Below are positions 30,254-38,143 of a stretch of DNA of 64,000 nucleotides, piece after piece. The stretch lies in the NCBI RefSeq assembly GCF_003387475.1, contig NZ_QUNO01000005.1, positions 372,001 to 436,000 of the forward strand, given 5' to 3'. The notes below the pieces were generated by a model. It was given only the letters and a program-made list of their open reading frames with translations. It ran no database searches and was not told the DNA's origin. This stretch comes from Kutzneria buriramensis. Its GTDB lineage: Bacteria > Actinomycetota > Actinomycetes > Mycobacteriales > Pseudonocardiaceae. The position numbers and the translations under genes are program-made. Within the stretch, counting starts at the first letter, position 1. The number at the start of each line of letters is the position of its first letter.

Positions 30254-31699
30254 TCAGTCGCCGCGGAGTACCGAGGGTAGCTGCGTGCGGTCGGTGACGC
30301 CGAGTTTGGCGGTGGCGCGGTAGAGGTGGCCTTCGACGGTCCGAACGGAGACGAGCAGGCGGCTGGCGATGTCGCGGTTGGAGAGCCCGTCGGCGGCGAG
30401 GGTGACGATCTCGCGTTCGCGGGTGGTTAGCGGGAGGGGGTGAAGGGCGGCGAGGAGGGCAGGGGTGCGGGCGCCTTCGCAGAGGGCGGCGAGGCGAGTG
30501 GCGCGGGAGACGGCGGCCTGGGCGGGGCCGCGGCGGCCGGTGTGGGAGTGGGAAATGGCGGATTGGGCGGCGGCGTCGGCGGCGGCTAGCAGGTCGCCGA
30601 ACTGTTCGTACGAAACGGAGGCGGCGTGGAGGGCCTCGGCGTCGTCGGCGGCTAGGGCGGCGGCGTGGGAGGCGGCGGCCTGGACGCGGGGGCCGCAGAC
30701 GTGAGGGCCGCCGACTTGGGAGGAGAGGACGAGCAGGCGCTCGGCTACGGTGCGGTCGCCCAGGCGGGCGGCGGACTGGAGGGCGAGGACCTCGATGGCG
30801 TGCTGGCCGTTGAGGGCGGCGCGGTTGGCGGCCGCACGGGCGTGGGTGATGGCCTGGCTGACGGAGCCTTCGGCGGCGGCGAGGGCGGCGCGGGCCAGGG
30901 AGGCTTCGGGGTGGAGGAACTCCCAGCCGGGATGGTGGATGTCGCCGAGACGGGACAAGGCCTCACGGGCGGCGGGGACGTCGCCGGCGGAGGCATGGGC
31001 GCTGACGAGGGCGACGAGGCAGAGCTCCTCGAAGCCGGAGGTGTCGAAGGGCGACAAGCCCGTCCGGGCCTCGCGCAGCTCACGGATGGCGGTCCGGAGG
31101 CGGCCGGTGGCGAGCGCGGCGCGGCCGGCGAGAACGGTGCCGTAAAGCTGAGGCGCACCAGGGATGTCGGCGCCGCGACGGCGTAGCTCCCCGGCTACCT
31201 GGGTGGCCTCCGGAAGGTAACCGGCGAGTTGGAGCGCGAGGGTGTGCCAGAAGCCGAGTCCGAAGGACGGCACGGCTGCGTCGGCGGAGGCTCCTACGGC
31301 GTAGGCACGGGCGGCGGCATCGCCGATCTGGTCGGCAAGGCCTTGCACACCGAGCCCGCCGACGAGACCGAAGCTGGCCATGACAAAGGCGGGCGGGGGC
31401 AGCACACCGGAACCGAGGGCCTCGGTGGCGCGCTGGACGGCCAGCGCCGGCCGTCCGAGATGGACGTAGAAAGCGGCGCGCAACCCGGTCAGCAGAGCGC
31501 GAAGGTTGTCGTCGGTGATCGCGGCGTCGGCCTCGTCCAAGGCGGCCAGCGCCTCCTCGGGCCGCTGGGTGGTGTAGAAAAGGTTGGCAGCACGGGGAAA
31601 TCCCGCCCGGACGCGGTCGAGGTCGCACGCCGCCGTGGACCGTTGGCATACCGGGCTCCTCCGCGACAAGGCGGGCCGCAACGCCGTCACGTACGGCAC
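30254..31699 (-). CDS. LuxR-family regulator lacking its N-terminal ATPase half
   Basis: The protein has 481 aa. The last 65 residues are a LuxR/GerE helix-turn-helix (LTTREREIVTLAADGLSNRDIASRLLVSVRTVEGHL). Residues 27-400 are helical TPR-like repeats typical of the C-terminal half of large LAL regulators. The usual N-terminal Walker ATPase domain is absent. Recognisable homology begins at DLDRVRAGFPRAANLFYTTQRP near 31621, and the first 26 residues come from antisense of a neighbouring gene fragment. It is therefore probably a truncated, chimeric gene, although a DNA-binding fragment could still be made. It converges on the SARP-type gene with 3 bases between. Confidence 0.7.
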   Translation of the reverse strand: MPYVTALRPALSRRSPVCQRSTAACDLDRVRAGFPRAANLFYTTQRPEEALAALDEADAAITDDNLRALLTGLRAAFYVHLGRPALAVQRATEALGSGVLPPPAFVMASFGLVGGLGVQGLADQIGDAAARAYAVGASADAAVPSFGLGFWHTLALQLAGYLPEATQVAGELRRRGADIPGAPQLYGTVLAGRAALATGRLRTAIRELREARTGLSPFDTSGFEELCLVALVSAHASAGDVPAAREALSRLGDIHHPGWEFLHPEASLARAALAAAEGSVSQAITHARAAANRAALNGQHAIEVLALQSAARLGDRTVAERLLVLSSQVGGPHVCGPRVQAAASHAAALAADDAEALHAASVSYEQFGDLLAAADAAAQSAISHSHTGRRGPAQAAVSRATRLAALCEGARTPALLAALHPLPLTTREREIVTLAADGLSNRDIASRLLVSVRTVEGHLYRATAKLGVTDRTQLPSVLRGD

Positions 31700-31850
31700 C
31701 AGCCGGCCGTCCGCACTCGAGTCGGCGCTCGGCGTTCAAGCCGACGCCGGCGACACGTGGCGGTACGCGATCGCCAGGGCGCAGGGCTGGTTCGCCGGCG
31801 ACATGGAGTGGGTGTGGTGGCACGTGCTACCGATTGGGGACGAGACATGA
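31634..31850 (+). pseudogene. 5'-truncated gene remnant abutting the truncated LuxR gene
   Basis: The plus-strand frame from about 31634 encodes VDRWHTGLLRDKAGRNAVTY, continuing to GWFAGDMEWVWWHVLPIGDE and a stop. The stop overlaps the next start as ATGA, the sign of an old operon. Nothing plausible precedes it on this strand: the upstream bases are the LuxR gene in antisense. I do not recognise the family. Both genes lose their 5' ends at about 31621-31634, which marks a deletion or rearrangement join. Confidence 0.5.
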
Positions 31851-32820
31851 GTGGCGAATTCGGCTCCGGGGCCGCCGACAAGGCGAAGACACCGAAGCCG
31901 CCCGACAAGCCGCCGGTGCCGCCGGACGCACAGAAGTCGCAGCACGACGCGACACGTCCCGCCAACCAGACCGCGCAGCCGGACGGCAAGGGAGGAAAGG
32001 ACAATCACGCCCCGACCGGGCCACCGGGCGGCAAGCCCCCGGAGGTCGGAGGACCCAAGGGCGACACGGGATCCCACCAGTCCGGCGACACGCATCGGTC
32101 GGGCGACGGACCCGTCAAGATCAACGAGGTGCCCGGCCCCAAGACCGCGGACGGTCCGCGCCACGGTGGCGACCAGCCGCCGGGCCCGCGCCTGTCGACC
32201 AACTTCGCCGAGTGGAAGGCGCAGTTCGAGGCCCGTTCGACCCCGCACCCGGAAACCGCGATGGTGCCCGCTACCGATATCAAGCACCGGGTGGATCTGC
32301 CACCCATCGGATTCACCCACACGCTGGACCTCGACAAGAACTACCGCGACAACAACGGCAATCTCGACTGGACCAAGGTGCGGGCGGCACTCACCCGCAT
32401 CGTGAAGACGGACGTCGGCTTCGCGCAGCCGGAGCACCGGCGACCGGGCCATCCGCCGCCCGGCGGGTACGGGAGTCGAGAGCTGCGCGTCCAGCCGGTG
32501 GACATCAAGCTGCATCTCGTGGACACGAAGTCGGACACCGAGGTCGTGCAGGTGCGGGCGGCGTTCCGGGAGGTGGCCAAGGCGGCCACGAAATGGGACG
32601 TGCGCACCCATGTCGACGGCCCGCATCCGCCTCGGCCCGATCCCCCGGGTCCGAAGACCCGGCCGGAGCCCGGGCCCGGCCCGCGCATCCCCCGCCCGGC
32701 ACGGACCATCCACAGCCCCGGCGCGAGCACGTGGAGATTCACCAGCCGGGCCAGGCGCCGCGGCAGGTGCCGCCGGTGCGGCAGATGCCGCCCGTGCAGC
32801 CGCATCCCCCGTGGAGGTGA
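31847..32820 (+). CDS. Unknown Pro-rich protein, apparent single-base deletion near 32690
   Basis: About 324 aa are predicted if the frame is corrected. Residues 1-110 are a Pro/Lys/Gly-rich disordered region (KTPKPPDKPPVPPDAQ). Residues 115-260 look globular (FTHTLDLDKNYRDNNGNLDW), and the tail is again Pro-rich (QVPPVRQMPPVQPHPPWR). The frame that begins at 31847 becomes implausible after about 32690, whereas another frame gives the sensible tail and a stop at 32818-32820 immediately ahead of the next gene's start. One extra C in the run at about 32690 joins the two. No family is recognised. Neighbours suggest a link to the ESX-like cargo locus. Confidence 0.55.
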
Positions 32821-32825
32821 TCGTC

Positions 32826-33836
32826 GTGAACGAATTCGGGCCGTTGCCGCCGGACTTCAAGGTGCTGCCGGCGGCGAAGGAGGTGTCGCCGGAGATCGCC
32901 GAGTGGCGGACGAAGTTCGGCCTGGACATCCGGCCGGCGGCGGCCGAGCATCCGGCGCCGCGTCCCGCCGCGAACGACCACCGGACGGCGACGGAACGCG
33001 CGCTGGACACCAAGCTGCCGATCGGGACCGTGAACCGGGAGGCGTTCGAGCGGTCGCCGGTCCGCGAATACGAGAAGTTCCTTGTGCAGCAGGGGTTCCC
33101 GGCCAAGCAGATGGACGCGCTCCGGGCGCAGCTGCGGCACGACCCGGATCTGTGCAACGGCCCCGGCGGCACGAAGGCCGACCGGGAGCTGCTGCACGAC
33201 TTCGCGCGGGTAGGCACCGTACCGTTCGAACGGTACGTCATGCCCAAGACTGCGGAGGTCGACGCGCTCGTGCACAAGGCGGTCGGCAAGCAGCCGGGCG
33301 AGTACGTCTCGCAGGACGACCTGGACGGTCTGCTGAAGACGATCGCCGACAACCCGAACGTGTTGCTGCGCAAGGGGTTGAGCGACGCCGAGGTGAATCG
33401 CGTCCGCGGCTATCCGGTACGCGACACCGGGCGGGTGCCGCGCGCCGACGTCGTCAACCCGGTCTACACCAGCGACGGATTCGAGAACGCGAACGCCGAC
33501 GACGCGGTCTGGCACGACCGGATGCGCATGATCAAGGCGACCGGCGAATCCCCGCTGAGCACGGGTGTGGCGCGCTGGACGAAGGCCGACCTGGAGCATG
33601 TCGAACATGTCGGCGAACTCGCCCAGACCGTCTACGAGGCGCTGCACCTGTTCCAGGAGGCGAATGAGAAGGCGCGCGAGGGAATCGCCACCGCCGAACG
33701 GCCGGCGAGGAAGTACGTCGGCGCGGCCCCGGCTGACACCGGGGCCGCCGCTCACTCCGCCAGGCTGCCCGACCGACTCGGGTACTCCTGCTTCTCCACC
33801 ATCTTCTCGGCGCTCTCGTTGGCCTCTTCGGTGTGA
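32826..33836 (+). CDS. Unknown protein in ESX-cargo-like locus
   Basis: The protein has 336 aa and is largely charged and helical, with no signal peptide and no membrane helix. GTG at 32826 has GGAGG 8 bases upstream; that site overlaps the preceding stop codon. Segments such as VREYEKFLVQQGFPAKQMDAL and VNPVYTSDGFENANADDAVWHDRM look globular, but I do not recognise a family. The last 28 codons overlap the 3' end of the convergent minus-strand gene by 85 bases. The tail may thus be an accident of losing an earlier stop. Confidence 0.6.
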   Translation: MNEFGPLPPDFKVLPAAKEVSPEIAEWRTKFGLDIRPAAAEHPAPRPAANDHRTATERALDTKLPIGTVNREAFERSPVREYEKFLVQQGFPAKQMDALRAQLRHDPDLCNGPGGTKADRELLHDFARVGTVPFERYVMPKTAEVDALVHKAVGKQPGEYVSQDDLDGLLKTIADNPNVLLRKGLSDAEVNRVRGYPVRDTGRVPRADVVNPVYTSDGFENANADDAVWHDRMRMIKATGESPLSTGVARWTKADLEHVEHVGELAQTVYEALHLFQEANEKAREGIATAERPARKYVGAAPADTGAAAHSARLPDRLGYSCFSTIFSALSLASSV

Positions 33837-34888
33837 TCCTTGGCCTCGTGGCTCTGCCGGCCCGCCTCGGTCAGCCCGGCCGGGAACTTGTCGCCGTCCT
33901 CGCCGGTGGTGAACTGCTCCCTGAGCCCGTCCTTGATGGTGTCCTTGGCGAAGTCGCCGAGGGACTGCCCCTCGTCGACCGACTTCACGACGCTCTCGCC
34001 GGCCTTGCCGCGGATGAACTTGTTGGCGTCCTTGCCGAACTGCTCGCCGGCCTCCTTCCACGCCGGCTTGGCCGCCTTGACCTTGCCGGCGAGCTGGCCG
34101 GCGTCCTTGGCGAAGGACTTCATCTTCAGCGCCAGCGACTCGATGGCATGGCCGAGCTTGCCGAACTTGTTGGCCAGCTGCGCGAGATCGTTGAGGACCT
34201 TGGAGATCCGCGACGCGCACTTGCCGGCGACGATGCTGCCCTCGGCGACCGCGTCGGCGATGAACGCGGCGATGGTGCCGCCGAACGTGCACCAGGACGC
34301 GGCCAGCGCGATGATGGCCCGCTCGATCATCTTGCCGATGAAGGTGGAGACCAGGTCGCGGATGATGCCCCGCTCGGTGCCGACGAGCACGCCGCCGAGC
34401 GTGATGCCGCCGGCCGCGCCGTCGGCGGCCTCGGAGAACGCGGACAGCGCCTCGGCCAGTTCCTTGCCCTTGGCCCGGTAGCTCTCGGCGGCGCCGCTCT
34501 TCCACTGTGGAATGTCGGACTCGATGGACTTCAGGTAGTCCTCGCCGATCTTCTTCATCTCGGCGCCGATGTTGGTCCAGGTGGCGGCCTGGGCGGCGAT
34601 CTCGCCCGGGTTGCCGGCCAGCAGGTCCAGCGGCTTGCGCAGGAACTCCACGTGCTCGATCAGCCAGCCGATGCCGGCCGACAGCAGCGAGCCGAGCGGG
34701 TCCTCGACGAAGCCGAGGGTGTCCAGCGCGGACGCCGCGCCGTCCATCGCCATGCCGAGCGCGTCGCCTCCTGCCACGTCCTTGGCCGTGTTGGCGACGT
34801 CGGAGAAGATCCCGGAGCCGTCGAAGCCGGAGGTGGGGCTCTCGGCCGGGGCCTCGCCCTTGAGGTCGGGCATCGTCTCGGTCGCCAT
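33752..34888 (-). CDS. ESX/WXG100-like secreted cargo candidate
   Basis: The 378-aa protein is mostly Ala-rich helix. A W-x-G-type pair is visible (QAATWTNIGAEM and IPQWKSGAAESYRAK near residues 98-135), as in WXG100-related type VII secretion cargo. A glycine-rich hydrophobic middle (residues 160-225) and a Lys-rich helical C-terminal part follow. ATG at 34888 overlaps the stop of the EspC-like gene (TGATG). No toxin domain is recognised. A diverged copy of its last 55 codons lies at 25079-25243. Function and secretion are inferred from context. Confidence 0.7.
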   Translation of the reverse strand: MATETMPDLKGEAPAESPTSGFDGSGIFSDVANTAKDVAGGDALGMAMDGAASALDTLGFVEDPLGSLLSAGIGWLIEHVEFLRKPLDLLAGNPGEIAAQAATWTNIGAEMKKIGEDYLKSIESDIPQWKSGAAESYRAKGKELAEALSAFSEAADGAAGGITLGGVLVGTERGIIRDLVSTFIGKMIERAIIALAASWCTFGGTIAAFIADAVAEGSIVAGKCASRISKVLNDLAQLANKFGKLGHAIESLALKMKSFAKDAGQLAGKVKAAKPAWKEAGEQFGKDANKFIRGKAGESVVKSVDEGQSLGDFAKDTIKDGLREQFTTGEDGDKFPAGLTEAGRQSHEAKDHTEEANESAEKMVEKQEYPSRSGSLAE

Positions 34889-35199
34889 CACATGCCCCCT
34901 TCGATGCCGCCGAACAGGTCGGCGTTGTCGCTGTCGGTCTGCTCGTAGAGGTCGGCGGTGGCGTCCAGGTTCTTGCTGACGTCCCGCACCGCCTCGACGG
35001 CCGAGTCCAGGTTCGCGGCCTGCTGCTGCGAGTTCGGCTTGATGAAGGCGGCGAACGCCTGCCCGATCACGCCGAACGTGTCGATGCCGAAATCGATGCC
35101 CTTGGCGGTCTGCGCGCAGTTGGCGACCTGGTCGGCGAGCGCGTCCACGTTCTTGGCGTGAGCGTGCAGTTCGGACACTTCGACTTGGATGTCAGACAC
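34888..35199 (-). CDS. EspC-like ESX-secretion-associated small protein
   Basis: The 103-aa helical protein has the EspC/type VII secretion target pattern: MSDIQVEVSELHAHAKNVDALADQV, a second helix with SAVEAVRDVSKNLDATADLYEQTDSDNA and a short Gly-rich end. GTG at 35199 follows GAGGTGA, which also contains the stop of the upstream YbaB-like gene. It is the middle gene of a three-gene unit (YbaB-like, EspC-like, cargo) common in actinomycetes. No ESX ATPase or membrane component is in the window. Confidence 0.8.
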   Translation of the reverse strand: MSDIQVEVSELHAHAKNVDALADQVANCAQTAKGIDFGIDTFGVIGQAFAAFIKPNSQQQAANLDSAVEAVRDVSKNLDATADLYEQTDSDNADLFGGIEGGM

Positions 35200-35205
35200 G
35201 TGCGC

Positions 35206-35694
35206 TCACCTCAGGATCGGACCGTTGTCGTCGTTGTCGTCGTCCCAGGCCGGCCGGGACGGTCGCGCCGGCCGCTGCGGCGGCTGCTGCTGTTGCTGCG
35301 GCTGGCCCCACTGCGGCGGCTCGTCCTGGGACGCCTGGTCCTGCGCCTGCGGCTCCTCGGCCGGCGGGATCTGGCTCTCCAGGAAGGACATCGCCTCGCT
35401 GTCGCCGATCAGCGGCTTGACCGCCTGCGCCATCTGCTCGGCGACCTTGCGGTGCGCCTCGCGCGAGGTGCGCAGGATGAGCTGCGCGAGCTGAGTCGAG
35501 GTCATGTTGTCGGCCTTCGGCGACAGCTGGAGGTCCTGGAGCGCGCCGGTCGGGCCGACGGTCGCCAGCACCGTGCCGTCGGCGCTGCGCGCCGAGCCGG
35601 TCGCCGCGTTGACCTGTTCCTTGACCTGCTCGGCGCGGGCGAGGCGGCTCTGGACGTCCTGCTGGTACTCCCGCAGCCACGCGTTCGCGTCCAC
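35206..35694 (-). CDS. YbaB/EbfC-family protein
   Basis: The protein has 162 aa. Residues 5-105 match the YbaB/EbfC fold: a helical hairpin with a central sheet (VNAATGSARSADGTVLATVGPTGALQDLQLSP) and a C-terminal helix. A Pro/Gln-rich tail of about 55 residues (QWGQPQQQQQPPQRP) is extra. The family binds nucleoid DNA, but members found beside EspC-like genes have no settled function. The GTG start at 35694 has AGGGGGAT upstream. It heads the ESX-like unit. Confidence 0.8.
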   Translation of the reverse strand: MDANAWLREYQQDVQSRLARAEQVKEQVNAATGSARSADGTVLATVGPTGALQDLQLSPKADNMTSTQLAQLILRTSREAHRKVAEQMAQAVKPLIGDSEAMSFLESQIPPAEEPQAQDQASQDEPPQWGQPQQQQQPPQRPARPSRPAWDDDNDDNGPILR

Positions 35695-35886
35695 CCATCC
35701 CCCTTTCGTGTCCGGAATGCCGAATCGGCGATCTGGTCGGCTCAGACCACGCCGGGCCCCGGTCGGTTCCCGTATTTGCGAAAATTCATGGGTCCATTGC
35801 TTCAGGGCCGCGACCCTACCCGTCGTCCGGCGGGACGGCCCGGCCACCCGATACGGTGAGCGGGCGTCCCCGACCGAGGAGTCAGC

Positions 35887-36735
35887 ATGTGGTGGGTTTC
35901 CAAGCCGCCGGCCCCGATCTCGCCGCAGGCGCGGGTCGCGCTGTCCGGGCGGTGGGCCACCGCGAGCGCGCTGCTGTCCCTCGCGTTGATCGTCATCCCT
36001 TTTGTCCTGGCCGTCGGCGCCACCTGCCTGCTGGTGCGCGACACCGCCGCCCACGGTCTACAAGGGACGGCGTTCATCGCCGTGCTGGGCGCGTGGGTCC
36101 CGGTCGTGGTGCTGCACCGCTCGCTCGCCCGACAGGGCCTGACCAACCCGTCGGCCTGGCTCATCATGGCGCTGATGGCCTGCACGGCGCAGGTCTTCCT
36201 CGGCCTGAGCCCGGTGGTGGTGGCCCAGCCGAGTTCGATCTCGATCCCAGTCTATCTCGCCGGGTTCGCCCTGGACGCCGTGGCGGTACTGTTCGCGGGC
36301 ATCGCCAGGTCGGCGCTGGTGAGCGGAAACCCCACGGACCTGGCGGAGACGCCGTTCACGGTGGTCTGGAAGCTGCGGTCACGTCCCAGGGGGACGGTGG
36401 AGGTGCAGAAGGACGTGCTGCGCTGGCGAGTCAGCACCGCCGTGTCCAACAACAGCGCTGCGGCGGCGAGTGGTCGGCTCCCGCTGGGCGGCCTGACCAT
36501 CGTCCCTTCGTCGATCACGTCAGCGGTGCAGTGGACCACGGCGACATCGCGAACGAGGCAGATCGCCGCGACCACCACCCCGGGGCCGGCGGTTGTCCTG
36601 CGCACCGCCGACGGTGATCAACAATTGCCGTTGGACAAATCGGATGAACTCGCCGATTTCTTCCAGCGGCGAGTCGCCTTCTACGGCCAGGCCGCGCCGG
36701 AACTGCTTTCCCCGAATCCCGATCGGAAGAAGTGA
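35887..36735 (+). CDS. Membrane protein of unknown function
   Basis: The 282-aa protein has four N-terminal helices (about residues 25-50, 60-80, 90-112 and 120-140). A soluble beta-rich C-terminal domain of about 130 residues is presumably cytoplasmic. The start is ATG with GAGGAG upstream. No family is recognised. It precedes a second membrane protein by 22 bases on the same strand, and the two may form a pair. Confidence 0.75.
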   Translation: MWWVSKPPAPISPQARVALSGRWATASALLSLALIVIPFVLAVGATCLLVRDTAAHGLQGTAFIAVLGAWVPVVVLHRSLARQGLTNPSAWLIMALMACTAQVFLGLSPVVVAQPSSISIPVYLAGFALDAVAVLFAGIARSALVSGNPTDLAETPFTVVWKLRSRPRGTVEVQKDVLRWRVSTAVSNNSAAAASGRLPLGGLTIVPSSITSAVQWTTATSRTRQIAATTTPGPAVVLRTADGDQQLPLDKSDELADFFQRRVAFYGQAAPELLSPNPDRKK

Positions 36736-36757
36736 CCCCGCCCCTAGGGTGACAGGC

Positions 36758-38020
36758 ATGGCTCGCCCCTCACCGTTCAAGGGACTCAAGCACGGCCCGA
36801 CCGCCGACGCTCTGGTCGTCGACTACGAACGGGGGCGGACGACCAAGGCGTGGCTGCTGACGTCGATCGCCGTCGCCTGCACCGTCTTCGCCGTCCTGAC
36901 GGCCTTCAGCCCGCACGCGTCGGCCACACAGAACCTCGTCGCCTTCGCGCTGGCGCTCACCCTGCCGATGGCCACCGTCGGCCTGCTGGCCACGCTGGTG
37001 ATCGCGATGGGCGCACCGCAGCGTCAGATCGGCCTCGCCGTCGACGGCGAGGCGGTGTGGTGGCGGAACACCCATGACCACGTGCTCGTCACCGTGCCAT
37101 GGGGCGATCTCGCCGCGGTGGGGCTGTGCGCGGCGGGCGGTCCCAGCGCCATCGACCTCTTCTTCCTCGGCGAGGTGCCGGAACGGTTGCGGTACAAGGC
37201 AATCGAGTCGACGCCGGCCTCGCCGACGCTGCCCACCCGGCGGGTGCGGATCAGCCTGCCGAAGCGACCGGGCGCGGTGGATGCCGTGCAGACGGCGGTG
37301 CAGCGACACGCGCCGCAGTTGTGGATCGGCCGTTACGACGCGGACCGGCCGACCGGCGACTCGCCGTTCAGCGGGCTGCTGCCCGGCCCCGGCGCGGACG
37401 CCGCCATCCTCGACTTCCGCGCGTCGGCGATGGGCGCGGCGCTCCGCCTGCTCATCCCGCTGGCCCTGGGCGTGTGCGCGCTCGGGTACGTCTTCTTCCC
37501 CGCCTCGTTCGCCCACGGCGGCCACGCGGACACCGTCGAGAAGATCATCGCGCTGGTGATCGCGGATCTGCTGTTGTCGGTGTCCGGACTGGCCGGGATG
37601 GTGCTGGGCAGCGGCGGCCTGCGGCGCGGCAACGGCATCGCGCTGGACGCGACGGGGTTCTGGCGTCGGGACGCCCGTGGCGACCAGCTCGTGGTCGTGC
37701 CGTGGAGCGACCTCGCCGCCGTCGGCCTCGCCGGCGCACGCACCCAGGAGCGGTCGTACCGGCCGGGCGACAACCGGGTCGTGGCCACGTACCTGGAGCT
37801 CTACCCGGCGAACAAGAAGCTGGTGCAGCAGTACCCGGCGCTGTCGTCGTACGCGCAGAAGGGCCCGTCGCCGCACTTCCGGATCCCGTTGCCGGCCTAC
37901 CAGGGCGCGTCGGACAAGGTCGAGGACGCGGTGCGGCGGTTCGCGCCGCGGCTGTGGCTCGGCGAGTACGAGACCGGCAGGCTCAACCCGCTCACCGGCC
38001 GGACCGACCCGCCGCGGTGA
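36758..38020 (+). CDS. Membrane protein with internal duplication
   Basis: The 420-aa protein has two similar halves, each with two helices followed by a beta-rich domain. VWWRNTHDHVLVTVPWGDLAAVGLC pairs in two segments with FWRRDARGDQLVVVPWSDLAAVGLA. Near each half's end, AVQRHAPQLWIGRYDADRP pairs with AVRRFAPRLWLGEYETGR. This shows ancient tandem duplication of a PH-like or similar unit. A TAGGGT -10 lies at 36745-36750, 7 bases from the ATG, so the message may be leaderless. The function is unknown. Confidence 0.75.
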   Translation: MARPSPFKGLKHGPTADALVVDYERGRTTKAWLLTSIAVACTVFAVLTAFSPHASATQNLVAFALALTLPMATVGLLATLVIAMGAPQRQIGLAVDGEAVWWRNTHDHVLVTVPWGDLAAVGLCAAGGPSAIDLFFLGEVPERLRYKAIESTPASPTLPTRRVRISLPKRPGAVDAVQTAVQRHAPQLWIGRYDADRPTGDSPFSGLLPGPGADAAILDFRASAMGAALRLLIPLALGVCALGYVFFPASFAHGGHADTVEKIIALVIADLLLSVSGLAGMVLGSGGLRRGNGIALDATGFWRRDARGDQLVVVPWSDLAAVGLAGARTQERSYRPGDNRVVATYLELYPANKKLVQQYPALSSYAQKGPSPHFRIPLPAYQGASDKVEDAVRRFAPRLWLGEYETGRLNPLTGRTDPPR

Positions 38021-38143
38021 CCGTCCACAAAAAACCCATGGTTGTTTCCGCAAAAGTTCACGCGTCGGAACTACTGGCGCACCTTGACCGAGACTCCCGA
38101 TAAGACCAAGATTTGTTGGCGAAAACCGGGAGCGGAGGTCGGG

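Noticed and set aside
33740-33920. The segment shared with 25079-25243 as an insertion-sequence end
   Set aside because: No inverted terminal repeats, target duplication or transposase was seen, and the shared part is simply the coding tail of a gene.
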